Below, piece by piece: positions 46,213 to 54,428 of a stretch of DNA of 64,000 nucleotides. The position numbers were made by a program, and so were the translations under genes. A model generated the notes under the pieces. The model did no database searches and was not told the origin of the DNA. It was given only the letters and a program-made list of their open reading frames with translations. The first letter of the stretch is position 1. The number at the start of each line of letters is the position of its first letter. The stretch is from positions 122,788 to 186,787 of the forward strand of contig JALVOC010000019.1 of NCBI GenBank assembly GCA_027032075.1, written 5' to 3'. The DNA comes from Chromatiales bacterium. GTDB taxonomy: Bacteria; Pseudomonadota; Gammaproteobacteria; UBA6429; Thiohalophilaceae.

Positions 46213-47544
46213 ATGAAAACATTCATCAAGAAATTTGTACTCGCTGCCACCGGTGCGGCAGTGCTTGGGGGATTGGCTGGCACGGCACAGGCAGCGAACT
46301 GGCTGATGTTGCAGGGCACGGAGCGTCCCGGTCAGGGCCCCCGCGCCAAGGTCTGGGGGTTCATTCAGCCGGAATACCAGTCCACTTCGGATACCAAGCT
46401 GAAAGCCGGCCCCTGGAGTGGCCAGAAAATGCAGGCCAACCAGGTGCGCCCGGATCTGAAGACCAACTCGGGGTTTAACCTCATACGTGCCCGTGTCGGC
46501 GTGCGGGGCATCGCCATGCCGCTCGACAGTAACGTCAACTACTTCTTCCTCGCAGAGTTCGGCAATAACGGTATTACCCGCCAGGGGGGTGGCAGCGTCA
46601 AACTGACCGATGCCAGCGTCACCTTCAACCACCTCAAGGGTGCGCGCGTGCGTGTCGGTACTTTCAAAACACCGGGGGCGGAAGAAGGTCTGCAGGCAAT
46701 CCACGTGTTTGATTACATCAACTTCACCAATGTCACCAATCAAATGTTACTGGAACGTTTCTTTGATGGTGATGGTTCAGGCGCCTGTACCTCGGCCTCC
46801 TGCGCCAACCGGCCCAATGGACCGGTCAGCGCCTTTCGTGATACCGGTATCCAGGTCTTTGAAACATTCAAGACCGGCAGCTGGGAACACAGCTACGCGC
46901 TCATGTACGGGAATGGCAACGGCATAACCCGGGGCGATAATGATCAAAACAAGGAGACGTATCTGTACTTGTCCACGGAATGGATATTTGGCGGCAGGGG
47001 TGCACGGCGCCAGGGCTGGAAGATGTTCGCCTGGTCACAGAGCGGCAAACGGACCTTGACCAGTACCGGTGCCGGTGAATACGACCGCAAGCGTGTGGGT
47101 TTCGGCACCACTTTCCGCAAGGGAAAACACCGTGCCGCTTTTGAATACATCAAAGCCGACGGCATGATCTTTAACGGTACCGACGGGGGCGCGGTTGCCG
47201 GCGCACAGAACAATGCCGGGACTGCCTATGCCACCTATAATGTTGCCACCGATGGCGAGGCCAACGGCTGGTATCTCCATTATGGTTTTGCGCCGACGGC
47301 TAAATGGGAATTCGATGTTCGCTACGATGTGTTGAACCGGCTGACCAATGACGCCAATGCGGAACGCAAGTTCTCCACCGCGACACTGGGTGTGCAGTAT
47401 TTCTTCAACAAGAAGACCCGCGCCATCTTCAACTACGAGGCGCGCAAGGCGGAAGCACCGAATCTCTCGAGTACGGCCGCCCCGAATCAAATCCTGGACT
47501 CCATGGATAACAGGATTTCGGCACAGGTCCTGGCAATATTCTAA
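46213..47544 (+). CDS. Phosphate-selective-porin-like outer-membrane protein
   Basis: 443 residues behind AGGAG. A signal peptide ends at AQA/ANW. The mature barrel shows the OprO/OprP-like pattern (LIRARVGVRGIAMPLDSNVNYFFLAEFG; VRVGTFKTPGAEEGLQ; DTGIQVFETFK; YHLHYGFAPTAKWEFDVRYD-like strands) and ends in aromatic Phe (VLAIF). The substrate is unknown. It is transcribed with the DsrE-like gene from an ECF promoter, so porin change is probably part of the response. Confidence 0.88.
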   Translation: MKTFIKKFVLAATGAAVLGGLAGTAQAANWLMLQGTERPGQGPRAKVWGFIQPEYQSTSDTKLKAGPWSGQKMQANQVRPDLKTNSGFNLIRARVGVRGIAMPLDSNVNYFFLAEFGNNGITRQGGGSVKLTDASVTFNHLKGARVRVGTFKTPGAEEGLQAIHVFDYINFTNVTNQMLLERFFDGDGSGACTSASCANRPNGPVSAFRDTGIQVFETFKTGSWEHSYALMYGNGNGITRGDNDQNKETYLYLSTEWIFGGRGARRQGWKMFAWSQSGKRTLTSTGAGEYDRKRVGFGTTFRKGKHRAAFEYIKADGMIFNGTDGGAVAGAQNNAGTAYATYNVATDGEANGWYLHYGFAPTAKWEFDVRYDVLNRLTNDANAERKFSTATLGVQYFFNKKTRAIFNYEARKAEAPNLSSTAAPNQILDSMDNRISAQVLAIF

Positions 47545-47568
47545 AAAAAGGTGATCTCCTAGAACTCG

Positions 47569-47594
47569 ACCCCGGCTTTGCCGGGGTTTTTTTT
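47569..47594 (+). terminator. Intrinsic terminator of the DsrE/porin operon
   Basis: ACCCCGGC and GCCGGGGT pair perfectly around TTT and are followed by eight T. It starts 24 bases after the porin stop codon. Confidence 0.94.
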
Positions 47595-47673
47595 GCACCA
47601 CAATGGTGCAAATTGCCTCAAAATAAAAATTTATAGACCAAAAGTATAATTTTTGAAATTTTTTCTTGTTTTT

Positions 47674-47701
47674 GGAATAAATCATGGGTTATTTTCGTCT
47701 A
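47674..47701 (+). promoter_or_regulatory. Third copy of the ECF promoter motif
   Basis: GGAATA (47674-47679), a 16-base spacer and CGTCTA (47696-47701). It matches 11 of the 12 box positions of the two promoters at 45.4 kb at the same spacing. It lies after the porin terminator and faces a short transcribed region. Confidence 0.65.
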
Positions 47702-47707
47702 AACTAT

Positions 47708-47866
47708 ATGACTAAAGTAATAGTTAGGGATAACGAGATTGTGAAGGATCACAGAAAATGGATAAAACAATAACCAAGGATGTGTGGGGAAGGTTGTTCA
47801 GCAGGGAAAGTCTCCGGGGAGACAGCAGTAAGTTTGTGGGCCGTTTTTTCAAGCGGCCCTTTTTTT
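47708..47866 (+). ncRNA. Candidate ECF-sigma-dependent small RNA (about 159 nt)
   Basis: Bounded by the third ECF promoter motif and an intrinsic terminator: GGGCCG (47838), CGGCCC (47854) and seven T. It also contains a GTCTCC/GGAGAC hairpin near 47809. A 42-codon frame starts at 47758 with AAGGA upstream but only stops beyond the terminator, which argues against a protein product. An envelope-stress sigma factor that controls a porin and a small RNA would parallel RpoE with MicA and RybB. The target is unknown. Confidence 0.55.
47838..47866 (+). terminator. Intrinsic terminator of the candidate small RNA
   Basis: A perfect 6-base GC stem GGGCCG/CGGCCC with a 10-base loop is followed by seven T. 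Confidence 0.88.
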
Positions 47867-47936
47867 GTAATAATCCCACCACTTGATCATGAAGAGGGGA
47901 GAAGCGCGGTCTTCGGTCAGGGGTTCGCCTTCATTC

Positions 47937-48150
47937 CTAAATAGCTGTGCGAAAAAGGTGTCCAATTCAAATGACAGTGATTTCCATAAAATGGAGGGGC
48001 CGTTTCTCCAGTAGCTGCTGGCAAGACACGCTGTGAATACATCCCTGTAAGCTTCACGGCAGCATCCCTGCTGCCGAGAGTCTTGCCAGCAGCTACTGGA
48101 GAAACGGCTTGCCAATTTTTTAAAGTGGACACCTTTTTCGAACAGCTATC
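47937..48150. repeat. Second palindromic element, different TIR
   Basis: Terminal inverted repeats of 24 bases with one mismatch (47941-47964 and 48126-48149; core CGAAAAAGGTGTCCA). Inner arms of 29 bases are a perfect inverted repeat (47999-48027 and 48080-48108; GTTTCTCCAGTAGCTGCTGG). Inside lies a further CGGCAGCA/TGCTGCCG hairpin. CTAAATAG occurs at both borders (47937 and 48150). The core ACACGCTGTGAATACATCC closely resembles the core of the GTTCCGAATACC elements. No transposase is present. Confidence 0.88.
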
Positions 48151-48460
48151 TAAATAGGCGTTCCGAATACCAGATCATTTAGTATTATTGCCAGATTCTG
48201 GTTTCGCATCAGGAGCAGAGGTCTTTTACATGACCGTCAGCCGCAGGGCATGGATTGTTCCCGACAATCCTTATGCATTTCCGCCATCCCTGGCGGTCAG
48301 ATGCGGCTGTCGAGCTTACTGGACGATGTACAGGATGTACAAGTGTCGTGGAGCACATGGATGTGCGGGAACGACTGTATTTACAGCGTGTCATGTAAAA
48401 GACCTCTGCTCCTGATGCTCCGTTTCCCAAGTTTACTGGTATTCGGAACGCCTATTTAGA
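48149..48460. repeat. Palindromic element, longest copy (312 bases)
   Basis: Perfect 24-base terminal inverted repeats (48149-48172 and 48437-48460; core GGCGTTCCGAATACCA) and perfect 29-base inner arms (48206-48234 and 48390-48418). The interior of about 155 bases includes CCGCCATCCCTGGCGG and the ATTTACAGCGTGTCATGTAA end. It directly abuts the second element at its left border. Frames crossing it reflect the inverted repeats and are not genes. Confidence 0.92.
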
Positions 48461-48475
48461 TGCTCCGCCCGAAAG

Positions 48476-48676
48476 TTATCGCCGGAACAGCCAGAGGATC
48501 AGGCTGATCACAATGCTGATAATAAGCGCTGAGGTGACAGGGAAATAAAAGCGGAAGTTCTCCCGCTCGATAACGATGTCACCCGGCAGGCGGAACAGGC
48601 CGGCTTTTTGCAACCACGGCCATAACAGGCCGAGGATAATAAGTATCACACCCAGGGTGATCAGAATCCGTGGCAT
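48476..48676 (-). CDS. DUF2905 small membrane protein
   Basis: 66 residues from the ATG at 48676 (MPRILITLGVILIILGLLWPW). Two membrane helices flank a polar middle with FRLPGDIVIERENFRFYFPVTSALI, the signature of DUF2905. Function unknown; in other bacteria it often follows ruvB. Here it follows rpiA by 25 bases and is probably co-transcribed with it. Confidence 0.9.
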   Translation of the reverse strand: MPRILITLGVILIILGLLWPWLQKAGLFRLPGDIVIERENFRFYFPVTSALIISIVISLILWLFRR

Positions 48677-48701
48677 CTCTGTCCGTTCCGCCTGTTGATG
48701 A

Positions 48702-49361
48702 CTATGCCGTGAGTGTCTTGACCCCTTCCTCGGTGCCGAGCAACAGCACATCTGCCGGACGCATCGCAAACAGCCCGTTGGTGACCACGCCGGTGATGTT
48801 GTTGAGGGTCTGTTCGAGCTTCACCGGTTCCATGATTTCCAGGTTATGCACATCCAGGATGATATTGCCATTGTCGGTGGTAAAGCCTTCACGCAGGACC
48901 GGCTCACCCCCCAGTTTGACGATTTCGCGCGCCACATAGCTGCGGGCCATGGGGATCACCTCGATCGGCAGGGGAAACCTGCCAAGATAATCGACCAGTT
49001 TGGATTCATCGGCGATACAGACGAACTTGTCGCTGGCGGCGGCAACGATCTTTTCCCGCGTCAGCGCACCCCCCCCGCCTTTTACCAGATGAAGGTGACG
49101 GGTGGATTCATCTGCACCATCGATATAGACCGAAAGACCGTCCACCGCATTGAGATCGAATACCGGGATGCCGTGCCCTTTCAGGCGTTCGGCAGAGGCA
49201 ACGGAGCTGGCGACGGTGCCTTCTATTTTACCTTTGATTTTTGCCAGTTCGTCAATGAAATAGTTGGCGGTGGAGCCGGTTCCAACACCGATGACGGTGC
49301 CGATTTCAACATATTCGATAGCGGCCCTGGCCACCGCCTGTTTCAATTCATCCTGGGTCAT
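48702..49361 (-). CDS. rpiA: Ribose-5-phosphate isomerase A
   Basis: 219 residues, the usual length. It interconverts ribose 5-phosphate and ribulose 5-phosphate and thereby also feeds the Calvin cycle. Typical motifs are [48 protein letters not shown] and the catalytic region [20 protein letters not shown]. It is divergent from ilvA. Confidence 0.97.
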   Translation of the reverse strand: MTQDELKQAVARAAIEYVEIGTVIGVGTGSTANYFIDELAKIKGKIEGTVASSVASAERLKGHGIPVFDLNAVDGLSVYIDGADESTRHLHLVKGGGGALTREKIVAAASDKFVCIADESKLVDYLGRFPLPIEVIPMARSYVAREIVKLGGEPVLREGFTTDNGNIILDVHNLEIMEPVKLEQTLNNITGVVTNGLFAMRPADVLLLGTEEGVKTLTA

Positions 49362-49487
49362 GGATTTTCTCCTGCATTGACAGCCCGGTTTTGGTGTCCG
49401 GCATTGTTGATTTGGTAAGAGAACATTATATTAGGTATTCTCCCGCGCTATCCAGCGGCAATGCATAAATGAAATCGCAACGACAGT

Positions 49488-51011
49488 ATGAAACAGCCAT
49501 CAATCGATCAATATCTTGAATTTATCCGCCAGGCACCGGTGTACGAGGTCGCGCGCCATACGCCGCTGCAACGGGCGCCGGGTTTGTCACGGCGCCTCGA
49601 TAACACGGTTTTGCTCAAGCGTGAGGATTTACAGCAGGTATTTTCCTTCAAGTTACGGGGTGCCTACAACAAAATTGTTTCCTTGAGCGAATCCGAGCGG
49701 CGCCGGGGTGTCATCGCTGCTTCGGCAGGCAACCACGCCCAGGGCGTGGCCCTGGCAGCACAAAAACTGGGATTGAAAGCCGTTATCGTGATGCCCAAAA
49801 CCACGCCGGATATCAAGATTGAGTCCGTGCGGGAAATGGGCGCCGAAACGGTACTGCATGGCAACACCTACGACGATGCCTGCGAGCATGCCGCCAGGCT
49901 GGCACAGGAATGGGATATGGTTTTCATTCATCCTTATGATGATCCCCTGGTGATTGCCGGGCAGGCGACCGTGGCAATGGAGATTCTGCAACAGATTGAC
50001 ACACTGGATGCCATTTTCGTTCCGGTCGGGGGGGGCGGCCTGATTGCCGGGGTGGCGATGTGGATCAAGTCCCGGCAACCGTCAGTGCGGGTAATCGGGG
50101 TTGAGCCGGATGATGCCCCCTGTATGTATGAAGCGCTGCGTCAGGGTAAGCGGGTGGTGCTCGACCAGGTTGGTCTGTTTGCCGATGGTGTCGCCGTGCG
50201 GCAGGTGGGCGAGGAAACCTATCGTATCGCGCAGCAATATGTGGATGAGGTGCTGCTGGTGAATACCGATGAGATCTGTGCCGCCATCAAGGATATTTTT
50301 GATGACACCCGTTCGATTACCGAACCGGCCGGAGCGCTGGCGGTGGCCGGGATCAAAAAATATATCGAACGTGATAGTTTGCGCGGGCAGACTTTGGTGG
50401 CCATCGATAGTGGCGCCAATATGAATTTCGATCGGTTACGGCATGTGGCAGAGCGGGCGGAACTGGGGGAACAGCGGGAGATCTTGTTTGCCGCCACCAT
50501 TCCCGAGCGGCCAGGAAGTTTTCGGCAGTTTTGCAGCACGATCGGCTTGCGCGGCATCACGGAATTCAATTACCGCTATTCCGATCCCCGCAAGGCCCAT
50601 GTGTTTGTCGGCGTGAGAACGCAAAATGGAAATGAGGAGAAGCAGCTGTTGTTCCGTCAACTGGAGGAGGGCGGCTATGACTATATGGATATGTCGGACA
50701 ATGAAATGGCAAAATTGCATATCCGGTATATGGTTGGCGGGCGCGTCAAAGATGTTCAGCATGAATGTCTCTATCGCTTCGAATTCCCCGAACGTCCGGG
50801 TGCCCTGTTGCGGTTTCTCAATCGGATGGGGCAACACTGGAACATCAGCCTGTTCCATTACCGTAATCACGGTGCCGCCTTTGGCCGGGTGCTGGTGGGA
50901 ATGCAGGTCCCCCCCGGGGAAACAGGCAAACTACAGCAGTTTCTGGAGGAGTTGAAATATCCGTACTGGGATGAGACGGAAAATCCCGCCTATGAGCTGT
51001 TTTTGAACTGA
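49488..51011 (+). CDS. ilvA: Biosynthetic threonine deaminase
   Basis: 507 residues. The PLP-binding Lys is in FSFKLRGAYNKI, the phosphate-binding glycine loop is PVGGGGLIAGVA and SAGNHAQGVALAA is conserved. Two C-terminal ACT-like domains (about 330-505) bind isoleucine and valine for feedback control, which separates it from the short catabolic form. It makes 2-oxobutanoate in isoleucine synthesis. It is closed by a bidirectional terminator. Confidence 0.96.
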   Translation: MKQPSIDQYLEFIRQAPVYEVARHTPLQRAPGLSRRLDNTVLLKREDLQQVFSFKLRGAYNKIVSLSESERRRGVIAASAGNHAQGVALAAQKLGLKAVIVMPKTTPDIKIESVREMGAETVLHGNTYDDACEHAARLAQEWDMVFIHPYDDPLVIAGQATVAMEILQQIDTLDAIFVPVGGGGLIAGVAMWIKSRQPSVRVIGVEPDDAPCMYEALRQGKRVVLDQVGLFADGVAVRQVGEETYRIAQQYVDEVLLVNTDEICAAIKDIFDDTRSITEPAGALAVAGIKKYIERDSLRGQTLVAIDSGANMNFDRLRHVAERAELGEQREILFAATIPERPGSFRQFCSTIGLRGITEFNYRYSDPRKAHVFVGVRTQNGNEEKQLLFRQLEEGGYDYMDMSDNEMAKLHIRYMVGGRVKDVQHECLYRFEFPERPGALLRFLNRMGQHWNISLFHYRNHGAAFGRVLVGMQVPPGETGKLQQFLEELKYPYWDETENPAYELFLN

Positions 51012-51052
51012 AGCGGGGTTGGGGACGACGCTTCGGGTGTCGGGATTTTATG

Positions 51053-51092
51053 TAAAAAAAGGGGCCTGCATGACTGCAGACCCCTTTTTTAC
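51053..51092. terminator. Bidirectional terminator between ilvA and the histone-like gene
   Basis: AAAAAAGGGG, CTGCA, a TGAC loop, TGCAG and CCCCTTTTTT form a long hairpin with T runs on either strand. It serves both ilvA and the convergent lysine-rich gene. Confidence 0.93.
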
Positions 51093-51116
51093 AGGTATCG
51101 ACCTGTAATAACCGTC

Positions 51117-51473
51117 TTAACGGCGACGGGCTTTCTTCTTGGCCTTCTTTTTGGCCTTTTTCTTGGCTACTTTCTTTTTAGCCTTCTTTTTGGCCTTTTT
51201 CTTGGCTACTTTCTTTTTAGCCTTCTTTTTGGCCTTTTTCTTGGCTGCTTTCTTTTTAGCCTTCTTTTTGGCCTTTTTCTTGGCTACTTTCTTTTTAGCC
51301 TTCTTTTTGGCCTTTTTCTTCGCTACTTTCTTTTTAGCCTTCTTTTTGGCCTTTTTCTTCGCTACTTTCTTTTTAGCGACTTTTTTCTTGGCGACTTTTT
51401 TCTTCGCCACCTTCTTACGAGCGGCTACCTTTTTCTTGGCAGCCTTCTTTTTGGCTTTTTTCTTACTTGCCAT
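51117..51473 (-). CDS. Histone H1-like lysine/alanine-rich DNA-binding protein
   Basis: 118 residues composed almost only of Lys, Ala and Val. The central part is a tandem 13-residue (39-base) repeat, VAKKKAKKKAKKK, present about five times with small changes (VAK or AAK). It is disordered, very basic and cytoplasmic, like eukaryotic histone H1 tails and AlgP-type proteins. It probably binds DNA and condenses or regulates it. Such arrays vary in length between strains. It precedes an AT-rich 1.2-kb gap on its 5' side. Confidence 0.9.
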   Translation of the reverse strand: MASKKKAKKKAAKKKVAARKKVAKKKVAKKKVAKKKVAKKKAKKKAKKKVAKKKAKKKAKKKVAKKKAKKKAKKKAAKKKAKKKAKKKVAKKKAKKKAKKKVAKKKAKKKAKKKARRR

Positions 51474-52655
51474 TAGTACAACCCTCCGAGTTGAGCACTG
51501 AGTTTAGCTGAGTATAGCTAAGTAAATAAAAAATACTAGTAAAGTTAATTAAAAACTACCGCTTAACGTTTGTATTGTATGAATTTTGTTTTGTTAGCGT
51601 CAATTTTTTTCCGTTTTACGCTTCGTGATGACGATTTAATAAAATTTTTTGTATAGGAAAGCACGATTGCACTGAAAATTTGTCACGCGAAGCCGGTTTT
51701 TAGTAAAAAAATATGGTGAAGAAGACATATTTTATGTTTATGGCGCATGGAAAAAGAAAAATCGGCCTTTTTGTTTTGCAAAAAAACAAAAAATTATAGT
51801 TTGAGTGTCTGTAAGGCATCGATTTAATGCATTTAAGTAAAAAAAATCAGCATTTCAACCGTAAGAGAGACTCAAAAAAAGGGATTGCAGGGGATTTTTC
51901 TGAAAAATTTATGCGTGAAAGCAAAAAAATATCCCTTCGTCTGTGTGTTGCACGGCAAAATCATGCGGATTTTGATGTGAGGCGGAAAAATAGCGGTGCG
52001 GAAGAGGCAAATCTTTATAAATCATCACGAGCAACGGTTATTTTTTTCGTGATTTTTGCCTTGTATACAGATAAATCCGGCGATCACGGCAAAAATTGCC
52101 TCTCTTCATCCTCTTCGGCGATAAAGTGCTCTGTTTTATCGCAGCATCTTCGGGCATAAACCCATAAAAATGTTCCAGGGACATGGCTGACATGACCAGG
52201 TGGCTATAAAAATCATTAAATTTTGCCTTGGCCGGCTTGTGTTTCTGGTTTCAGGGTTTGTTTGTAAAGCGGCAAACAGCAGATGCTGACTTGATAGCGG
52301 ACAGTTCCGGCTGAATTCGGGCCGCACGGGGTGATCGCGTTGTTTTATGTTGCAGCAATACAACAAAAAAAATGAAATTTATAAAAAAATACGCTGGAGA
52401 AACCGTTAGAAAGCCAAATGGCGGTGTTTTGTTTATTCAAAGGGGTAAAGGTTTTTAAAAAAACAGCCGCTCATACGCAGGATCAGGGCGTTATATGAGG
52501 TATGTGAAAATGATTTTTTTAAAGGAAGTGTGATTGATGCAGGTGTCCGGGCAAAAAAACATAATGTAATGGTTCCGCATGGGTGATCATCGCTTGCCGG
52601 CCGAAAAAATATTTGAAAAGTGCCAAACAGCGGGACAACAAGATGCGTGCGCGGG
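51474..52655. other. AT-rich 1.18-kb stretch with no recognisable gene
   Basis: Clearly richer in A/T than its surroundings, with long A and T runs (51640-51800, 52340-52510). Two open frames (51827-52159 plus, 52136-52366 minus) lack good ribosome sites and known motifs. I see no rRNA, tRNA or clear repeat. It might hold the promoter of the histone-like gene or a relic of transfer. Confidence 0.5.
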
Positions 52656-53129
52656 TTATTTTGCCATTTTGTTTTCCAGTTTCAGGATGTAATCCCACTG
52701 TTTTTTGCTGACAGGCATGATGGAAAGGCGGTTTCCTTTGCGTAACAGCGGCATTTCATGGAGTTGTGGGTGATTTTTTAACTCCTGCAGGGTGATGGTG
52801 CGTTTCAGTTTGCGTTTGTACCTGAGATCCACCATGTACCAGCGCGGGTTGGCCGCATCGCTCTTAGGATCATAGTATTTTTCGTCGGGATCAAAGGCGG
52901 TAAAGTCGGGATAGGCCTCTTTGACGATTTCGGCAATGCCGACAATACCCGGTTGTTTGCAGTTGGAGTGGTAGAAAAAGACCCGATCGCCTTTTTTCAT
53001 CTGGTCACGCATCATGTTACGGGCCTGGTAGTTGCGCACCCCGTCCCAGTAATCGGTTTTGCGGGGTTGTTTGGCCAGATCATCGATGCTGTATACCTCG
53101 GGTTCGGATTTCATCAGCCAGTAATTCAT
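52656..53129 (-). CDS. EVE-domain protein
   Basis: 157 residues, one full EVE (PUA-like) domain: NYWLMKSEPEVYSIDDLA, WDGVRNYQARNMMRDQMKKGDRVFFYHSNC and PRWYMVDLRYKRKLKRTITLQEL. Related to the thymocyte nuclear protein 1 group, thought to bind modified bases in DNA or RNA. Its job here is not known. It lies next to fau on the minus strand, an arrangement often seen in gammaproteobacteria. Confidence 0.92.
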   Translation of the reverse strand: MNYWLMKSEPEVYSIDDLAKQPRKTDYWDGVRNYQARNMMRDQMKKGDRVFFYHSNCKQPGIVGIAEIVKEAYPDFTAFDPDEKYYDPKSDAANPRWYMVDLRYKRKLKRTITLQELKNHPQLHEMPLLRKGNRLSIMPVSKKQWDYILKLENKMAK

Positions 53130-53192
53130 TGTTTACCCTTTTGATCTCAGGAAAAAAGCGCCATCAGAGCGTAAATTTAAGCAAAGAGGGGA

Positions 53193-53783
53193 TCATACCC
53201 GCAAGATCCCGGTTTCGGTGGCGATAGCGTGCAGCGGTACATCCCATGACTGGGCCGGGAGGGTGGTTTGCTGTTGAAAGCTGTAGGCGGTTCCCAGCAG
53301 GTGTGGTTTGAGCCACAAACGGCGATGCAGCAGGAAAGAAAGCGTCCGATCGTAATAGCCGCCCCCCATGCCAAGACGGTTACCCTGTTGATCGAACGCC
53401 ACCAGGGGCAGCAGGATTAAATCCAGGCCGTGGGGTTTGAAGCGGCGTTCACCATTGGCATGCAACGGCTCGGGAATGCCAAAGCGGTTGGGGATCAGGG
53501 GGGTGTCTGCCTGGTAAGGCAGAAACCACAGGCGGCGGCTGTTGCGCAGTCCCAGAACTGGCAGGAAACACTGTTTGTCCGTCTGCCAGGCATAATGCAG
53601 TAAAGGCAGAAGATCGATTTCCCCGTCACTCGGCAGGTAAAAGGCGATGCGCCGGCTGTTTTGGAACAAACGTGAGCCGGCGATGTGTTCACATAATGCA
53701 AGTGAGGCCTGTTCACGTTCCGCCTCGTTCAGGGCGCGGCGCTGCTGGCGCATTTTCTGGCGAAGTTGGTTACGTTGTTTCAT
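53193..53783 (-). CDS. fau: 5-formyltetrahydrofolate cyclo-ligase
   Basis: 196 residues from the ATG at 53783 (MKQRNQLRQKMRQQRRAL). An upstream in-frame GTG at 53819 lies inside the 6S RNA 3' end, so the shorter start is preferred. The ATP/folate site segments FYLPSDGEIDLLPLL, DLILLPLVAFDQQGNRLGMGGGYYDR and LGTAYSFQQ are intact. It recycles 5-formyl-THF to methenyl-THF. The order zapA - 6S RNA - fau is the conserved gammaproteobacterial arrangement, and fau is often co-transcribed with 6S RNA. Confidence 0.95.
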   Translation of the reverse strand: MKQRNQLRQKMRQQRRALNEAEREQASLALCEHIAGSRLFQNSRRIAFYLPSDGEIDLLPLLHYAWQTDKQCFLPVLGLRNSRRLWFLPYQADTPLIPNRFGIPEPLHANGERRFKPHGLDLILLPLVAFDQQGNRLGMGGGYYDRTLSFLLHRRLWLKPHLLGTAYSFQQQTTLPAQSWDVPLHAIATETGILRV

Positions 53784-53803
53784 CGGCTTGAAAGAGAGGA
53801 GGG

Positions 53804-53990
53804 AGGGCATTCCCCACATGTACCGTTGCGATCTTCGTCTTGAACCTGAGGTTCAAGTGGGTGCGTCTTCGGCACATCAGGCTTTCCGTACGAGCGGACG
53901 TGCACACAGTGCCGGAAATCGGCTCCCAGGGGATGGATTTACGGCTCAAGAGTATCCCGATCTGCTGACGAATACCGCAGGGATGCCCAT
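53804..53990 (-). ncRNA. ssrS: 6S RNA
   Basis: About 185 bases on the minus strand between zapA and fau. Two sequence blocks match the E. coli 6S RNA: CCCCTGGGAGCCGAT (5' half) and CACTTGAACCTCAGGTTCAAG (3' half). The ends can pair: GGGCATCCC (5') with GGGGAATGCCC (3'), and GCGGTATTCGTC with GACGAAGATCGC. This gives the long double-stranded form with a central bubble that mimics an open promoter and binds sigma70 RNA polymerase. The exact ends are estimated. Confidence 0.9.
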
Positions 53991-54078
53991 TAACTTGTCG
54001 ATTCCGCTATCAGCGGTGTTTAAAGCACCGGCACAGCGCCGGTTGTTTCGATAATTCTATCACACGCCAAGGTGATGG

Positions 54079-54107
54079 CTAAATGACCTGGTATTCGGAA
54101 CGCGTAT
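54079..54107. repeat. One-end remnant of the palindromic element
   Basis: CTAAATGACCTGGTATTCGG followed by AACGCGTATT is a single terminal segment of the GTTCCGAATACC element. It sits against the zapA stop codon. The other end is missing, so this is a decayed copy. Confidence 0.75.
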
Positions 54108-54428
54108 TCAGATTTCCAACTGACGGCTCTTGTAGAGCGCATCCTCTATTTTGGCCTCCAGCCCCCGGATACGTTGCCAGGTGGCGTTATCCATACCGCT
54201 GCTTTCGCTGTGTTGCGTCAGCAGCTCGTGAGAGATATTCAATGCCGCCATCACGGCAATCCGTTCGGCGCCGATGATTTTACCCGTCTCACGGATTTCC
54301 CGCATTTTCTGATCAAGGTAATCCGCAGAGCGGATCAGGTCGTGGCGCTCTTCCTCGCTGCAGGCAACCAGGTACTCCTTGTCCATGATGGTAACGGTGA
54401 CGGCGCCACTTTCCGATTGCTTAATCAT
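54108..54428 (-). CDS. zapA: Cell-division protein ZapA
   Basis: 106 residues. N-terminal VTVTIMDKEYLVACSEEERHDLIRSADYLDQKMREI and the long C-terminal coiled coil (about 60-106) fit the ZapA family. ZapA crosslinks FtsZ filaments at the division ring. It overlaps the following coiled-coil gene by 8 bases and precedes the 6S RNA. Confidence 0.93.
   Translation of the reverse strand: MIKQSESGAVTVTIMDKEYLVACSEEERHDLIRSADYLDQKMREIRETGKIIGAERIAVMAALNISHELLTQHSESSGMDNATWQRIRGLEAKIEDALYKSRQLEI

Noticed and set aside
47740..47753. CRP-like TGTGA-TCACA pair inside the candidate small RNA
   Set aside because: The spacer is 4 bases instead of 6, which does not fit CRP binding.
47758..47886. 42-codon frame with a ribosome site inside the candidate sigma-dependent RNA
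   Set aside because: The stop codon lies past a strong intrinsic terminator, so a normal transcript would not contain it. A protein cannot be fully excluded.
48188..48415. 75-codon frame in the 312-base palindromic element, and similar frames at 29577-29840 and 63787-63996
   Set aside because: They read the same repeated arms (FTACHVKDL on either strand). They arise from the inverted repeat and have no ribosome sites or known domains.
51140..51420. CRISPR-like regular repeats
   Set aside because: The 39-base units are contiguous and coding, with no spacers. No CRISPR array or cas gene was seen in the window.
51139..51501. 120-codon frame rich in Phe, Leu and Ala opposite the histone-like gene
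   Set aside because: It is the complementary reading of the Lys codon repeats (AAG/AAA gives Phe and Leu) and not a membrane protein.
51827..52366. Two open frames in the AT-rich stretch (110 and 76 codons)
   Set aside because: They have no ribosome site, no recognisable motif and unusual composition; probably chance.
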